Source: Pseudomonadales bacterium RIFCSPLOWO2_12_59_9
Lineage (GTDB): Bacteria; Pseudomonadota; Gammaproteobacteria; Pseudomonadales; Pseudomonadaceae
Length of the DNA: 34,146 bases
Assembly (NCBI GenBank): GCA_001830395.1
Contig: MHZN01000208.1
Span: 9,171 to 43,316 of the forward strand
Reading direction: 5' to 3'
Positions 10,142-21,282 of this stretch are shown piece by piece (the stretch's first letter is position 1; the number at the start of each line of letters is the position of its first letter). Below the pieces are notes generated by a model. That model had not been told where the DNA came from. It ran no database searches and saw only the letters and a program-made list of their open reading frames with translations. A program made the position numbers and the translations under genes.

Positions 10142-11443
10142 TCATTTTAGAAAGGGGGACCACGAGGGTTCGCGGATTTCACCTTGGGCGGCAATCGGCA
10201 GCGGTATCTTCACGCGGCCATTGATCGACGCTAGAACCACTACGCCGCGGCCTTCTTGGCGGGTGGCGTAGATTACCATGGTGCCATTAGGGGCGACAGT
10301 GGGCGACTCGTCCAGACTGGTCTGGGTCAGGATTTTCACCGTGCCACGGGTCAGGTCCTGCGAGGCCACGCGAAACACCGCGTAACCCTCTTGTCGATGC
10401 ACCATCACCAGGTTTTTTTCATCCGCGGAGAGCTTTGGATTGGCGTTGTAGTTACCGATAAAGGTGACCCGCTCAACCGCACCGCTGGCGATGTTCATCT
10501 TGTAAATTTGCGGCTTGCCGGCGCGATCCGAGGTGAAGTAGATGGTCTGGCCATCCTTACCCCAGAAGGGTTCGGTATCGATACCAAAGTGATTGGTCAC
10601 GCGCTGCAACTGGCGGCTGGCCAGATTCATCACGTAAATCTCCGGGTTACCGTCTTTAGACAACACGAAGGCCAGGCGCGAACCATCCGGCGACCAGGCG
10701 GGTGCGCCGTTCAGGCCTTCAAAGTTGGTGATCTGCTCACGCCGACCGGTGTCGATGTACTGAATAAAGATCCGCGGGCGCTTCTGCTCAAACGACACAT
10801 AGGCAATGCGCTTACCATCGGCGGCAAAGCTCGGCGACAAGATCGGCTCGCGCGATTGCAACAGGGTGACCGCACGGGCGCCGTCGTAGTCGGCGCGTTG
10901 CAAGCTGTAGCGAGTGTTATCCACCGAGAATCGCTCGGCGGTAACGAACAACAGGCGGGTTGAGAACGCACCTTTAATGCCGGTCAGCTTCTCAAACGCC
11001 TGATCCGAAACGAAGTGCGCCATGTCGCGCAGCTGCTCAACGCCGCCGCTGACATTGCCGGCCATGACTTGCTGCTCGGTGGCCACGTTAAACAAGGCAA
11101 ATTGCACCTGCAGACGCCCACCGGTTGGCACTATGCTGCCGACCATAACGAACTGCGCGCCCAAGGCCTTCCAGTCGCGAAAAATCACTTCGGAGGCCTG
11201 AGTCGGCAAGCTGATCATGTTCTGCGCCGGAACGGGCTCGAAGGTGCCGGAATTGCGCAGGTCATTGCCGATGATTTCGGCCATGTTTTCTGGCAACACG
11301 GTGCCGCCTTGCCAGCCGAAGGGCACTACCGCGATAGGAATGGCGCGATCATTACCGCCGGAAATAACCAGCGGGTCTGCCGCGTGCACGGCATTAGCCA
11401 GCAACAGCAGGCCTAGCAAGGCGATACGAATCAGGGTAGTCAC
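10142..11443 (-). CDS. tolB: Tol-Pal system beta-propeller protein TolB
   Basis: [29 protein letters not shown] propeller repeats. Confidence 0.95.
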   Translation of the reverse strand: MTTLIRIALLGLLLLANAVHAADPLVISGGNDRAIPIAVVPFGWQGGTVLPENMAEIIGNDLRNSGTFEPVPAQNMISLPTQASEVIFRDWKALGAQFVMVGSIVPTGGRLQVQFALFNVATEQQVMAGNVSGGVEQLRDMAHFVSDQAFEKLTGIKGAFSTRLLFVTAERFSVDNTRYSLQRADYDGARAVTLLQSREPILSPSFAADGKRIAYVSFEQKRPRIFIQYIDTGRREQITNFEGLNGAPAWSPDGSRLAFVLSKDGNPEIYVMNLASRQLQRVTNHFGIDTEPFWGKDGQTIYFTSDRAGKPQIYKMNIASGAVERVTFIGNYNANPKLSADEKNLVMVHRQEGYAVFRVASQDLTRGTVKILTQTSLDESPTVAPNGTMVIYATRQEGRGVVVLASINGRVKIPLPIAAQGEIREPSWSPFLK

Positions 11444-12474
11444 AGGCTCAAATCCTCTGGTTTAAACACTGCACGCCGTTGGCGATACAGCTGGTCAAAA
11501 GTTGCACGGTCTAATTGCTGCATTTCAGGGATACGCCCCACTTTACGCACGGCCGACACGGCCGAGCCATCGAAGGCTGCATCACCACTGGAGCGAGTCA
11601 CGCTAGCACCGGTAATAGTGCCATCGGGGAGCATCTCTATCTGTACTTCTACGCTCATGCCATTACGGGCAGAAGGCGGACGGGCCCAGTTATCGCTGAC
11701 CAGCTTAACAATCAAGTCATCCAAACTGCCGGCAACTTCATCTCCTTGTGTGTCGGCGAGCGCCTGCTGGTAATCGGTGCTGTCGGAAAGCAGTTCGGCC
11801 AAAGCCTGGGCCTTCTTGTCTTCAGCAGCCTTGCGTTTAGACGCCTCGGCGGCGGTTTTCTTCTTAGCAGCATCGGCGGCCTTCTTCTTGTCGGCCTCGG
11901 CGGATTTTTTCTTGGCCTCTTCTGCGGCCTTTTTCTTAGCGTCGTCTTCGGTCTTTTTCTTCTTCGCGTCGTCGGCGGCTTTCTTCTTTTGCGCCTCGGC
12001 TTCGGCTTTTTTCTTTTCTTCTTCGCTCTTTTTCTTGGCGACGTCGGCTAATTCTTTGATCTCGGCGGCCTTGGCGGCCTCTTCGACTTTCTTCGTCTCG
12101 GCCGCTTCTTGCTTGGCCGCTGCCTCTTTTACCGCCTCAGCCTTGGCTTCGGCTTTAGCCTCCTCTGCAGCTTTGGCCACTTCGAGCTTGTCTTGTTCGC
12201 TTTTCTTTTGCTCAAGTTGCTCGGTTTGATTGGTCGGCGCTTTGGTTTTGACCGCCTCTCCGGCAATTTTTTGATTGGTTTGTACCGTCGCCTTGCTCTG
12301 CGATTTGAGCTTGTACAAGGTCGCCTGCACCACTGGCCGCGCCGGCGGCAGATCAGGGGTCATGGCGAAACTGACAAACAACATGGCAAACATCAGCACG
12401 TGAAAAGCTACGGCCCAGATAATCGGCCAGAAGTAGTTTTCTGCGGGTGAACGCTCGGGCTGCCAACGCATCAA
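11440..12474 (-). CDS. tolA: TolA, Lys/Ala-rich helical domain
   Basis: N-terminal TM segment, long [11 protein letters not shown] low-complexity region, C-terminal TonB/TolA-like domain; between tolR and tolB. Confidence 0.93.
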   Translation of the reverse strand: MMRWQPERSPAENYFWPIIWAVAFHVLMFAMLFVSFAMTPDLPPARPVVQATLYKLKSQSKATVQTNQKIAGEAVKTKAPTNQTEQLEQKKSEQDKLEVAKAAEEAKAEAKAEAVKEAAAKQEAAETKKVEEAAKAAEIKELADVAKKKSEEEKKKAEAEAQKKKAADDAKKKKTEDDAKKKAAEEAKKKSAEADKKKAADAAKKKTAAEASKRKAAEDKKAQALAELLSDSTDYQQALADTQGDEVAGSLDDLIVKLVSDNWARPPSARNGMSVEVQIEMLPDGTITGASVTRSSGDAAFDGSAVSAVRKVGRIPEMQQLDRATFDQLYRQRRAVFKPEDLSL

Positions 12475-12929
12475 GGAGCCTCGGTAATCAGCCCGACGTT
12501 GCCGACGCCAGCCTGTTGCAAGCCGCCCATGGCCGCCATCACCGTCTCGTAGGTGAGGGTTTTATCGCCACGCAGCATGACCTGCACCGACTTACCTTGG
12601 CGGCTGTTCTCGCCCATGATCCCTTTAACCGCAGCGGTCATTTGCGGCAACGTCAGTGCCTTATCCAGCGCGCTCTTGGCGTCAGTGTCGACTTCCTTAC
12701 CGAAATTCCAGTAAAAGGTTTTGTCGGCCTTGATCGAGATCGTCAGCACCTGCGCGTTGTTATCCTGCTGCAAAGCCTCACTACCGACCTTGGGCAGATC
12801 GACTTTCACGCCCTGGTTCATCATCGGCGCAGTCACCATGAAAATAACCAGCAGCACCAACATCACGTCGATGTAGGGCACCACGTTCATTTCCGCGTGC
12901 GGTTTACGTTTCTGGCGAACTCTGGCCAT
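12471..12929 (-). CDS. tolR: TolR (ExbD/TolR family)
   Basis: AEMNVVPYIDVMLVLLVIFMVTAPMMNQGVKVDLP. Confidence 0.95.
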   Translation of the reverse strand: MARVRQKRKPHAEMNVVPYIDVMLVLLVIFMVTAPMMNQGVKVDLPKVGSEALQQDNNAQVLTISIKADKTFYWNFGKEVDTDAKSALDKALTLPQMTAAVKGIMGENSRQGKSVQVMLRGDKTLTYETVMAAMGGLQQAGVGNVGLITEAP

Positions 12930-12978
12930 GATTTAGCACTTACCCATAGGTTGCAGGCCGATAGAAACAGCAGCGTTG

Positions 12979-13037
12979 TTATTCATCGCTGGTGAGGACC
13001 TTACCGTGCGGAACATATTGCCCTGGAACTCATCGCC
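12979..13037 (-). pseudogene. Degenerate relic of a tolQ 3' end in the tolQ-tolR spacer
   Basis: Minus strand GGCGATGAGTTCCAGG...AAGGTCCTCACCAGCGATGAATAA parallels tolQ GCCGACGAATTTCAGG...AAGGTTCACACAAGTGATGAGTAG. Confidence 0.6.
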
Positions 13038-13050
13038 CGCCACAACGCAC

Positions 13051-13746
13051 CTACTCATCACTTGTGTGAACCTTGCGATGCAGAATCGCCTGAAATTCGT
13101 CGGCGAAGGTGTAATAACGACCAATCAGCATTTCGCTCTGGGCCGCGAAACGGTTGTAGGCGATTACCGCCGGAATGGCCGCGAACAGACCGATAGCCGT
13201 AGCAATCAAGGCCTCGGCAATACCCGGCGCAACTGTTGCCAGTGTGGCTTGCTGGGCTGTGGCCAAACCGCGGAAGGAATTCATGATCCCCCACACGGTA
13301 CCGAACAGACCGATATAGGGACTGGTGGAACCTACCGTGGCTAAAAATGGCAAACCTTGATCGAGTTTTTCTTCTTCACGCGAGATGGCCACGCGCATGG
13401 CCCGCGCCACGCCCTCCATCACCGCCGCAGGATCAACACCGGCCTGCTGACGCAGACGCGAGAACTCTTTAAAGCCGGCGCGAAAAATCTGCTCAACACC
13501 CGAATCCGGGTCTGGATTGCTACCCGCCTGACGATACAGCTTGGACAGATCGATACCCGACCAGAAGCGCTCGTCGAAGTTGTCCAGCGCACGCTTGGCG
13601 GCGCGCAGCATATTGCTGCGCTGAAAAATCATCACCCATGAGGTGACAGATGCAGCCACCAGAATCAGCATGACCAATTGCACCACCACACTGGCGTTGC
13701 TGATCAGGCTCCACATGGAGGAATGGTCTACGGCGTTGGCTTCCAC
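13051..13746 (-). CDS. tolQ: TolQ (MotA/TolQ/ExbB proton channel family)
   Basis: GLFGTVWGIMNSFRGLATAQQATLATVAPGIAEALIATAIGLFAAIPAV. Confidence 0.95.
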   Translation of the reverse strand: MEANAVDHSSMWSLISNASVVVQLVMLILVAASVTSWVMIFQRSNMLRAAKRALDNFDERFWSGIDLSKLYRQAGSNPDPDSGVEQIFRAGFKEFSRLRQQAGVDPAAVMEGVARAMRVAISREEEKLDQGLPFLATVGSTSPYIGLFGTVWGIMNSFRGLATAQQATLATVAPGIAEALIATAIGLFAAIPAVIAYNRFAAQSEMLIGRYYTFADEFQAILHRKVHTSDE

Positions 13747-13748
13747 GC

Positions 13749-14201
13749 TTACTCTCCTGCACTGAGCTGACTGGCACCGCTGTTGCTGGCAAATGCCGCA
13801 TTCAGCGCCGCCGGAATGGCCCGGGGTTTGAAACTATCGGCGCGCACACAGGCCACCAGAAACTGCCCTTCGCAGAGCAGTACGTTATCCGCAGCCCGCC
13901 TTACCTGTTGACGAAAGCGCAGGCTGGCACGGTTTAATTCGATTACATCGGCACTGACTAACAGCTCATCATCCAAGCGCGCCGGCACGAAATAACGCGC
14001 CTCGCACGAATGCACCACAAACAAAACACCTTGATCGGCCAACTGCGACTGGGCAAAACCACCGGCACGCAACAACTCGGTGCGCGCGCGCTCCATAAAC
14101 TTGAGGTAATTGACGTAGTAAACGATGCCGCCGGCATCGGTATCTTCGAAGTACACCCGACAACGGTGTGCGAATGGCTGCCCTTGGTTTTGCGCGCGCA
14201 T
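13749..14201 (-). CDS. ybgC: Tol-Pal associated acyl-CoA thioesterase YbgC
   Basis: [32 protein letters not shown]. Confidence 0.93.
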   Translation of the reverse strand: MRAQNQGQPFAHRCRVYFEDTDAGGIVYYVNYLKFMERARTELLRAGGFAQSQLADQGVLFVVHSCEARYFVPARLDDELLVSADVIELNRASLRFRQQVRRAADNVLLCEGQFLVACVRADSFKPRAIPAALNAAFASNSGASQLSAGE

Positions 14202-14257
14202 ACTCTAGTGCTTACTCCCCAGCTTGCCAATCGGCATCTGCAACTGTTTGTGTCCCG

Positions 14258-15313
14258 TTACGGGCCATCCGCGGCCAGCTCGACGGACGGTAAATCCCCC
14301 AGTCGGCTCGGGATATTCAAGCCAAAGTGCAAATACGCATGGCGGGTTACCACCCGGCCGCGCGGGGTGCGCATGATATACCCCTGCTGGATCAAATAGG
14401 GCTCCAGCACATCCTCAATGGTGTGCCGTTCCTCACTGATGGCCGCCGCCAAGCTATCGATGCCGACCGGACCGCCATCGAATTTCTCGATCATGGTCAG
14501 CAGCAAACGCCGGTCTTGCTGATCGAAACCGTGCTCATCTACAGCCAGCAAGTTCAGCGCCAAGTTGGCGATTACCTGGGTAATTTCCCCTTGCGCACGC
14601 ACCTGGGCGTAATCGCGTACGCGACGTAACAGTCGATTGGCGATCCGCGGAGTACCGCGGGCGCGCCGGGCAATTTCAAAAGCGCCGGCCTGATCGATCG
14701 GCAAGCCAAGAATACGCGCCGAGCGGGTGACTATGGTGGTCAGGTCGACCACGCTGTAAAACTCCAGCCGCTGCACGATGCCGAAGCGGTCACGCAGCGG
14801 GTTGGTCAGCATGCCGGCGCGGGTGGTGGCGCCCACCAGGGTAAAGGGCGGCAAATCCAGCTTGATCGAACGAGCCGCCGGGCCTTCGCCGATCATGATG
14901 TCGAGCTGAAAGTCCTCCATGGCCGGATAAAGGATTTCTTCGACTATGGGCGACAGCCGATGGATTTCATCGATAAACAACACATCGCCCGACTCCAGAT
15001 TGGTCAGCATCGCCGCCAGGTCGCCGGGACGCTCAAGCACCGGGCCCGAGGTGCTTTTGATCGACACCCCCAACTCTTGGGCGATGATATTGGCCAGAGT
15101 GGTTTTACCCAGCCCCGGCGGGCCGAAAATCAGGGTGTGATCGAGCGACTCTTTACGCCCTCGGGCAGCCTGGATAAACAGCTCCATTTGCTCGCGCACA
15201 GCCGGCTGACCAATATATTCGGCCAGCTTGAGCGGGCGAATAGCGCGGTCTTGCTGCTCTTCGCGCTCGCGCGGGTTGGCGGTCGCGGTAATCAGACGAT
15301 CAGCGTCTAGCAT
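14258..15313 (-). CDS. ruvB: Holliday junction branch migration helicase RuvB
   Basis: [12 protein letters not shown]...[22 protein letters not shown]...LFIDEIHRL. Confidence 0.97.
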   Translation of the reverse strand: MLDADRLITATANPREREEQQDRAIRPLKLAEYIGQPAVREQMELFIQAARGRKESLDHTLIFGPPGLGKTTLANIIAQELGVSIKSTSGPVLERPGDLAAMLTNLESGDVLFIDEIHRLSPIVEEILYPAMEDFQLDIMIGEGPAARSIKLDLPPFTLVGATTRAGMLTNPLRDRFGIVQRLEFYSVVDLTTIVTRSARILGLPIDQAGAFEIARRARGTPRIANRLLRRVRDYAQVRAQGEITQVIANLALNLLAVDEHGFDQQDRRLLLTMIEKFDGGPVGIDSLAAAISEERHTIEDVLEPYLIQQGYIMRTPRGRVVTRHAYLHFGLNIPSRLGDLPSVELAADGP

Positions 15314-15373
15314 GGCTGCTTACACATAAAGGCACACATAGGGAGCGATACATAAAGGGGCCATGCCTAAGCA

Positions 15374-15377
15374 CTAG
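15374..15377. repeat. CTAG flank of MITE-like copy 2 (pairs with 15626-15629)
   Basis: CTAG on both sides of the element; palindromic, so it may be a target duplication or an extension of the inverted repeat. Confidence 0.6.
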
Positions 15378-15625
15378 CAGGCCGTTGAAAAATGTAGCGA
15401 GCGACGGCTAGTGCGACGCCCGCTCCTGCGGGCTAGCCGCATTTCCCACATCCATGTGGGTCACAAGCGAAATCAGCCGCAACGCAGCGAAGCGCAGTAA
15501 CAGCCGCAGGCTGGCCCGCAGGGCGAGCGAAACGAGTCAAAAGCGCAGTGTACAAGTTGTACATGAGCATTTTGAGGCTGATTTCAACGCCGCATAGCCT
15601 AGCGCAGTAGTTTTTCAACGGCCTG
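15378..15625 (+). mobile_element. MITE-like element copy 2 (248 bp)
   Basis: Perfect terminal inverted repeat CAGGCCGTTGAAAAA ... TTTTTCAACGGCCTG; subterminal sequences match copies 1 and 3. Confidence 0.85.
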
Positions 15626-16231
15626 CTAGCCCATTCCTTTAAGCGCACGGCGAATCAAGTCTTCACTGGAGAGGCCATCTTCCTTGACTGCGGCCACGGC
15701 GCGACTGGCTTCCTGTGGCTTGTAGCCCAGCGAGAGTAACGCACTCAGGGCATCATTCTCCGCATTTGAGACTAACGCGCCAGCACTAGGTTCAATCCCC
15801 AAGCCGTCCATGCCGGGCAAAGCCTCCCAGGCCTTGAAGCGATCTTTGAGTTCAACCAGCAAACGCTCGGCGGTTTTCTTGCCGACCCCGGGGATTTTCA
15901 CCAGCACCGAGCAGTCTTGCGCCTGCACGCAGCGCACCAGTTCGTCCACCTCTAGCCCCGACATCAGTGCCAGTGCCAGCTTGGGGCCGACACCATTCAA
16001 GCGAATCAACTCGCGAAACAGCTGCCGGTCACGCTTGTCGGCAAAACCATAGAGCAGCTGGGCATCTTCACGCACCACCAGATGGGTATGCAAAATCAGC
16101 GCCTCGCCCACCGCCGGCAAGCGATACAGGGTGGTCATCGGCACTTCCAGCTCATAGCCAACGCCGTTTACATCCAATATCAGGTGCGGTGGCTGCTTCT
16201 CCACCAGGGTGCCACGCAAGCGTCCAATCAC
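15626..16231 (-). CDS. ruvA: Holliday junction DNA helicase RuvA
   Basis: [31 protein letters not shown]...[16 protein letters not shown]...[18 protein letters not shown]. Confidence 0.96.
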   Translation of the reverse strand: MIGRLRGTLVEKQPPHLILDVNGVGYELEVPMTTLYRLPAVGEALILHTHLVVREDAQLLYGFADKRDRQLFRELIRLNGVGPKLALALMSGLEVDELVRCVQAQDCSVLVKIPGVGKKTAERLLVELKDRFKAWEALPGMDGLGIEPSAGALVSNAENDALSALLSLGYKPQEASRAVAAVKEDGLSSEDLIRRALKGMG

Positions 16232-16276
16232 AGAAGTTTCCTTAACTTAAACACAGCCATAACTTGAGTTCTGGGT

Positions 16277-16801
16277 TTATAAACGCAGGCGTCCGCCACG
16301 GCTGCGCGCACCGAGCAAGCCATGAGCCAGCAGACTTTGCCGACTATGGGCGTGACAGAGGGCAATCGCCAAGGCGTCGGAGGCATCGATTTGCGGCTTT
16401 TGCGTGAGCTTTAACAGGTGCATCACCATCAACTGCACCTGCTCTTTGGCCGCCCCACCGCTGCCGGTGACGGCTTGCTTCACCTGGGTGGCGGTGTATT
16501 CGGCAATTTCCAGTCCCGCTTCGGCCGCCGCCACTATGGCCGCACCACGGGCCTGACCGAGCTTGAGCGCAGAATCAGCATTCTTGGCCATAAACACCTG
16601 TTCGATGCCCATAGTGATCGGCTCAAAGCTCTGAATCACCTCGCGCACGCCACGAAAGACGATCTGCAGGCGCTCCGGCAGCGGTCCGCTGCCAGTGCGA
16701 ATGCAGCCAGACGCCACGTATTCGCAGCCACGCCCCAGATCACGCACCACGCCGTAACCGGTGATACGCGAGCCAGGGTCGATTCCCAAAATCAGCGTCA
16801 T
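16277..16801 (-). CDS. ruvC: Crossover junction endodeoxyribonuclease RuvC
   Basis: [19 protein letters not shown]; start trimmed from ORF-track start 16951. Confidence 0.95.
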   Translation of the reverse strand: MTLILGIDPGSRITGYGVVRDLGRGCEYVASGCIRTGSGPLPERLQIVFRGVREVIQSFEPITMGIEQVFMAKNADSALKLGQARGAAIVAAAEAGLEIAEYTATQVKQAVTGSGGAAKEQVQLMVMHLLKLTQKPQIDASDALAIALCHAHSRQSLLAHGLLGARSRGGRLRL

Positions 16802-16907
16802 GCCCTGCCATCCACTCAAAGCACCCAACACAGGAGCGCAATACTGTTTATATATCCAGCTTGCGAGTATAGGGAGTCCCAGCGGCGGCGTCACGCCCGG
16901 CGCGCCA

Positions 16908-16946
16908 TAAAAAAACCGGAAGCGCCCAAGGGCAACTCCCGGTTTG
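16908..16946 (-). terminator. Intrinsic terminator downstream of yebC
   Basis: Minus strand AAACCGGGAGTTGCCCTTGGGCGCTTCCGGTTTTTTTA. Confidence 0.6.
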
Positions 16947-16962
16947 TGCATCGCCAGAGCGA

Positions 16963-17709
16963 TCAGTCCAGCTGATCCATCAGCTCATCGGCAATTTCGG
17001 CGTTGTGGTAGACGTTCTGCACATCATCCAGGTCTTCCAGCATGTCGATCAGTTTGAGCACCTTCTGGGCAACCTCAAGTTCGGTAATGGGGGCCATGAT
17101 GGAAGGAATCATCGCCACCTCGGCCTCATCCCCCTTGAAACCCGCCACCGCCAGCGCCTCGTTGACCGCGAGAAAGTCAGCAAAGGAGGTATAGACCTCT
17201 GCCGAGCCGTCATCGGCAATCACCACGTCATCAGCTCCAGCCTCTAACGCCGCCTCTAACAAGGCATCTTCATTCACCCCCGGCGCGAAACTGATCTGGC
17301 CTTTACGGTCGAACATATAGGCCACCGAGCCGTCGGTGCCGAGGTTGCCGCCGCACTTAACAAAGGCGTGCCGCACCGCAGCTGCGGTGCGATTGCGGTT
17401 GTCGGTCATGGTTTCGACAAACACCGCCACCCCATTGGGCGCGTAGCCTTCATAACTGAGCTCTTCGACGTTATCGCCATCGGTATTACCGGCGCCACGG
17501 GCGACGGCGCGATCGATGGTATCGCGGGTCATGTTGGCGGTCAGGGCTTTATCCACCGCCAGACGCAGCCGTGGGTTTTCCGCCACCAACGCACCGCCCT
17601 TGGCGGCCACGGTCAGCTCACGAATCAGCTTGGTGAAAATCTTGCCGCGCTTGGCGTCTTGGCGCCCTTTGCGGTGCTTGATGTTGGCCCATTTGGAATG
17701 ACCAGCCAT
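16963..17709 (-). CDS. yebC: YebC/PmpR-family translational/transcriptional regulator
   Basis: [32 protein letters not shown]. Confidence 0.97.
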   Translation of the reverse strand: MAGHSKWANIKHRKGRQDAKRGKIFTKLIRELTVAAKGGALVAENPRLRLAVDKALTANMTRDTIDRAVARGAGNTDGDNVEELSYEGYAPNGVAVFVETMTDNRNRTAAAVRHAFVKCGGNLGTDGSVAYMFDRKGQISFAPGVNEDALLEAALEAGADDVVIADDGSAEVYTSFADFLAVNEALAVAGFKGDEAEVAMIPSIMAPITELEVAQKVLKLIDMLEDLDDVQNVYHNAEIADELMDQLD

Positions 17710-17757
17710 AACTCACCCCATTCTTAACGATTAAATATCAACTCATCCAGATACAAG

Positions 17758-17793
17758 GAACCCGCTTGTAGACAGCATCTAGCAAGCGGGTTC
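17758..17793. other. Stem-loop between aspS and yebC
   Basis: GAACCCGCTTG ... CAAGCGGGTTC, without an obvious U-tract. Confidence 0.5.
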
Positions 17794-17813
17794 AGCGCAA
17801 AACCGCTAAGCCT

Positions 17814-19589
17814 TTATTCGGCTTTCGGCTGCTCGCGCAGGCGAATATGCAGCTCACGCAGTGCCTTGTTATCCACCGCACCCGGTGCCTGGGTCATGAC
17901 GCAGGCGGCGCTCTGGGTTTTCGGGAAGGCAATCACTTCACGAATCGACTGGGCGCCAGTCATCAGCATCACCAGACGATCCAGACCGAAAGCCAGACCA
18001 CCGTGGGGTGGCGCGCCGTACTTCAGGGCGTCGAGCAGGAAGCCGAATTTCTCTTGCTGCTCGTCTTCGCTGATGCCCAGCACGCGGAATACGGTCTGCT
18101 GCATGCCCTTGTCGTGGATACGGATCGAGCCGCCACCCAACTCGGTGCCGTTCAACACCATGTCGTAAGCGCGCGACAGGGCGGCCGCTGGATTGGCTTC
18201 CAGCTCGGCCGCGCTGCAGCTCGGCGCGGTGAAGGGGTGGTGCATGGCGGTCAGGCTGCCGTCGTCGTTCTCTTCGAACATCGGGAAGTCGACGACCCAC
18301 ATCGGCGCCCATTCGCAGGTCAGCAGGTTCAGGTCATGACCCAGTTTGATCCGCAGCGCGCCCAGCGCCTCGCTGACCACTTTGAAGGTATCGGCGCCGA
18401 AGAACACGATATCGCCATCGACCGCGCCGACGCGATCGAGGATCACATTGAGGTTATCCAGCGGGATGTTCTTGACGATTGGCGACTGCAGGCCTTCGAC
18501 ACCCTTGGCGCGCTCATTGACCTTGATGTAAGCCAGACCGCGAGCACCATAGATGCCGACAAACTTGGTGTAATCGTCGATCTGCTTGCGCGGCATGCTG
18601 GCGCCGCCCGGTACACGCAGGGCCGTTACGCGGCACTTAGGGTCGTTGGCCGGACCGCTGAACACTTTGAAATCGACTTCTTGCAGCTGGTCGGCAACGT
18701 CCACCAGCTCCATCGGGTTACGCAGGTCCGGCTTGTCCGAACCGTAACGGCGCATGGCTTCGGCCAGGGTCATGTGCGGGAAGTCGCCGAATTCCAGGTT
18801 CAAGACTTCCTTGAACAGCTGGCGGATCATTTTTTCGGTGATCGCCATGATGTCGGCTTCATCGAGAAAGCTGGTTTCGATGTCGATCTGGGTGAATTCC
18901 GGCTGGCGATCGGCGCGCAGGTCTTCATCGCGGAAGCATTTGGCAATCTGGTAGTAACGGTCGAAGCCGGCCACCATCAGCAGTTGCTTGAACAGTTGCG
19001 GCGACTGCGGCAGAGCAAAGAAACTGCCGGCGTGGGTGCGGCTCGGCACCAGATAGTCACGGGCGCCTTCTGGCGTGGCGCGAGTGAGGATTGGGGTTTC
19101 CACATCGAGGAAGCCATTTTCGTCCAGGTAGCGACGAATGCTGGTGGTGACGCTGGAGCGCAGTTTCAACTTGGCGGCCATTTCCGGGCGGCGCAGGTCG
19201 ATAAAGCGATAACGCAGACGGGTTTCTTCGCCGACGTCGGTGTATTCATTCAGTGGAAACGGCGGGGTTTCCGACTCGTTCAGCACTTCCAGCTCATAGC
19301 CCAGCACTTCGATGGCACCCGAGGCCATGTTGGCGTTGCCGGCACCGGCCGGGCGCAAGCGCACCTTGCCGGTGATTTTGACCACATATTCACTGCGCAC
19401 GCGGTCGGCGATGGCAAAGGTCTCGGCGCGATCAGGATCGAACACCACCTGGGCCAGACCTTCACGGTCACGAATATCGAGGAAAATCACGCCGCCATGG
19501 TCACGGCGCCGATGGACCCAGCCGCAAAGGGTGACTTCCTGGCCGTCCAGGGTTTCGTTCAGTTGGCCGCAATAATGGCTGCGCATCAT
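17814..19589 (-). CDS. aspS: Aspartyl-tRNA synthetase (possibly non-discriminating Asp/Asn)
   Basis: [44 protein letters not shown]...[15 protein letters not shown]. Confidence 0.97.
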   Translation of the reverse strand: MMRSHYCGQLNETLDGQEVTLCGWVHRRRDHGGVIFLDIRDREGLAQVVFDPDRAETFAIADRVRSEYVVKITGKVRLRPAGAGNANMASGAIEVLGYELEVLNESETPPFPLNEYTDVGEETRLRYRFIDLRRPEMAAKLKLRSSVTTSIRRYLDENGFLDVETPILTRATPEGARDYLVPSRTHAGSFFALPQSPQLFKQLLMVAGFDRYYQIAKCFRDEDLRADRQPEFTQIDIETSFLDEADIMAITEKMIRQLFKEVLNLEFGDFPHMTLAEAMRRYGSDKPDLRNPMELVDVADQLQEVDFKVFSGPANDPKCRVTALRVPGGASMPRKQIDDYTKFVGIYGARGLAYIKVNERAKGVEGLQSPIVKNIPLDNLNVILDRVGAVDGDIVFFGADTFKVVSEALGALRIKLGHDLNLLTCEWAPMWVVDFPMFEENDDGSLTAMHHPFTAPSCSAAELEANPAAALSRAYDMVLNGTELGGGSIRIHDKGMQQTVFRVLGISEDEQQEKFGFLLDALKYGAPPHGGLAFGLDRLVMLMTGAQSIREVIAFPKTQSAACVMTQAPGAVDNKALRELHIRLREQPKAE

Positions 19590-19666
19590 GATTTTAGATT
19601 CTCGTCATTCTAGAATTCGGGGTTTTGCTTAGGAGCCGGCTCAATGCCTGCTGCGCTTGAGCGGGC

Positions 19667-19888
19667 TTATTCGGCTTTATCGCCGCCAGCCAGGTTCTTT
19701 TTCGCGCCGGTTTTAAAGTCAGTTTCATACCAGCCGCTGCCTTTCAGGCGAAAACCGGGCATGGACAACAGCTTTTTCAACTCGGGAGCCTTACACGCCG
19801 GACACTCGAGCAACGGCGCATCACTAAACTTCTGAATAGCTTCGAGCTGGTGATTACAGCGGGTGCATTGGTAATCGTAAATCGGCAT
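19667..19888 (-). CDS. FmdB-family zinc ribbon protein
   Basis: MPIYDYQCTRCNHQLEAIQKFSDAPLLECPACKAPELKKLLS. Confidence 0.9.
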   Translation of the reverse strand: MPIYDYQCTRCNHQLEAIQKFSDAPLLECPACKAPELKKLLSMPGFRLKGSGWYETDFKTGAKKNLAGGDKAE

Positions 19889-20057
19889 TGGCTCTTCTCT
19901 ATAAGCAAAAAAACAGCAGCGCAAGACCGCGTCCAAAGGCAAGGGGCGCGATTATATATGGTTAATCGACCCCGCGCAGCCGCCTGACCCATTCACCTGC
20001 TCAGAGCCATCTATACTGTTCCAGCTGCCCTGGTTTGTTACCTTGCGGAGAGCCGTC

Positions 20058-21176
20058 ATGACCATCCCCTGCCCCGCCGACCTGTCCAACGACCTGGTTG
20101 AAGACTTCCGCCTAGACGCCGCCGAGCAATTCCCACGCTGCGAGCAATTGCTGATTGAACTTGAGCACTTCCCCACCGACGAGCAGCGCTTGCATGAGCT
20201 ATTTCGCATTGTGCACAACCTCAAGGGCAACCTCAGCCTGATCGGCCTCGACGCCCTGACGCCGCTACCACAAGCCATTGAAGAGATCCTCGACGGCCTG
20301 CGTGAGAGCCGCCTGAATTTCGACAGTTTGCTCGGCGATGTGCTGCTACTCAGCTTCGATCATCTGCGCGAGCTAATCCGCGAGGCCTTGGGCGGCGCTG
20401 AAGCGCGGCTGAATGCCGCCCAGCTGGGTGCGCTTTGCCAAGCGCTGCACGCCCTCGCACTGACTCCCAGCGCCCGGCAAACCGAGCAGCGACGTAACCT
20501 GCTGCAGCAACTCGACCCCAGCACCCAACTGCAATTACCACCTGCGCGGGAACAGTCGCCCGTGCAGCACCTGCTCAACCAGCACGGTATCGGCGGCGAT
20601 GCCGACCTGTCGTTCTTTGCCGAACTGATGCAAGCCAGCGAACAACGCTCACGCTACTGGGCTGGGCGCGGCCAGCGCCTGCTCAGCCTGACCCTGACCA
20701 TCAATGCCCTTGGCGGCAGCCCAGTGGCACCGGCGCAACTGGCCACGGCGGTGTGTTTGCACGATCTGGGCATGGCGTTTCTACCGCTGGATCTGCTGCA
20801 TAAAGAGCAATGCCTAAGCCGTGAAGAGCGCCGGCAAATGCAGTCGCATCCGCGCATGGGTTTTGACCTGCTGCGTAAAATGCCCAGCTGGGCCGCCGCC
20901 AGTGAAATCATCCTGCAACACCAGGAGCACGCCGATGGCTCGGGCTATCCCAAAGCATTAACCGAAGCCGAAATCTGCCCCGGTGCGTTAATTCTCAATA
21001 TCGTCGATACCTTCGACGCCCGCACCCACGAACGCGCGCACCAAACCTTAAGCAAGCGCCCATTGATACGCGCCATCCTGGAAATTAACGATCTTGCCGG
21101 CAGTCAGTTCAGCAGCCACTGGGTTGAAGTCTTTAATCGCGCCCTACAAACCAGCCCACATTTGGCCCATTCATGA
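20058..21176 (+). CDS. Hpt-domain protein fused to an HD-GYP-like domain
   Basis: LHELFRIVHNLKGNLSLIGL Hpt motif; LHDLGM ... QHQEHADGSGYP ... NIVDTFDA HD-GYP-like motifs; start trimmed to MTIPCP. Confidence 0.8.
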   Translation: MTIPCPADLSNDLVEDFRLDAAEQFPRCEQLLIELEHFPTDEQRLHELFRIVHNLKGNLSLIGLDALTPLPQAIEEILDGLRESRLNFDSLLGDVLLLSFDHLRELIREALGGAEARLNAAQLGALCQALHALALTPSARQTEQRRNLLQQLDPSTQLQLPPAREQSPVQHLLNQHGIGGDADLSFFAELMQASEQRSRYWAGRGQRLLSLTLTINALGGSPVAPAQLATAVCLHDLGMAFLPLDLLHKEQCLSREERRQMQSHPRMGFDLLRKMPSWAAASEIILQHQEHADGSGYPKALTEAEICPGALILNIVDTFDARTHERAHQTLSKRPLIRAILEINDLAGSQFSSHWVEVFNRALQTSPHLAHS

Positions 21177-21282
21177 GCGGCACGAGCGCAATAACCGCAG
21201 CCAGACAGTGGCCTCAACTAGTCACTTGCCGTCTGACTACACTATCCTGTTCAGATACTGAACTTTGATCGTAGTGACAAGC

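Noticed and set aside
11777-12229. Ser/Ala/Phe-rich ORF and repetitive-looking DNA opposite tolA
   Set aside because: Direct consequence of the Lys/Ala-rich helical domain of TolA; not an independent gene or a tandem repeat element.
12933-13124. 63-aa ORF spanning the tolQ-tolR spacer
   Set aside because: Translation is out of frame with tolQ and has no family signature; better explained by the degenerate tolQ 3'-end echo.
17847-19613. 588-aa plus-strand ORF opposite aspS
   Set aside because: Mirrors a strongly supported aspS on the other strand; low-complexity H/Q/R/V-rich translation with no recognisable motif, typical of a shadow ORF in GC-rich DNA.
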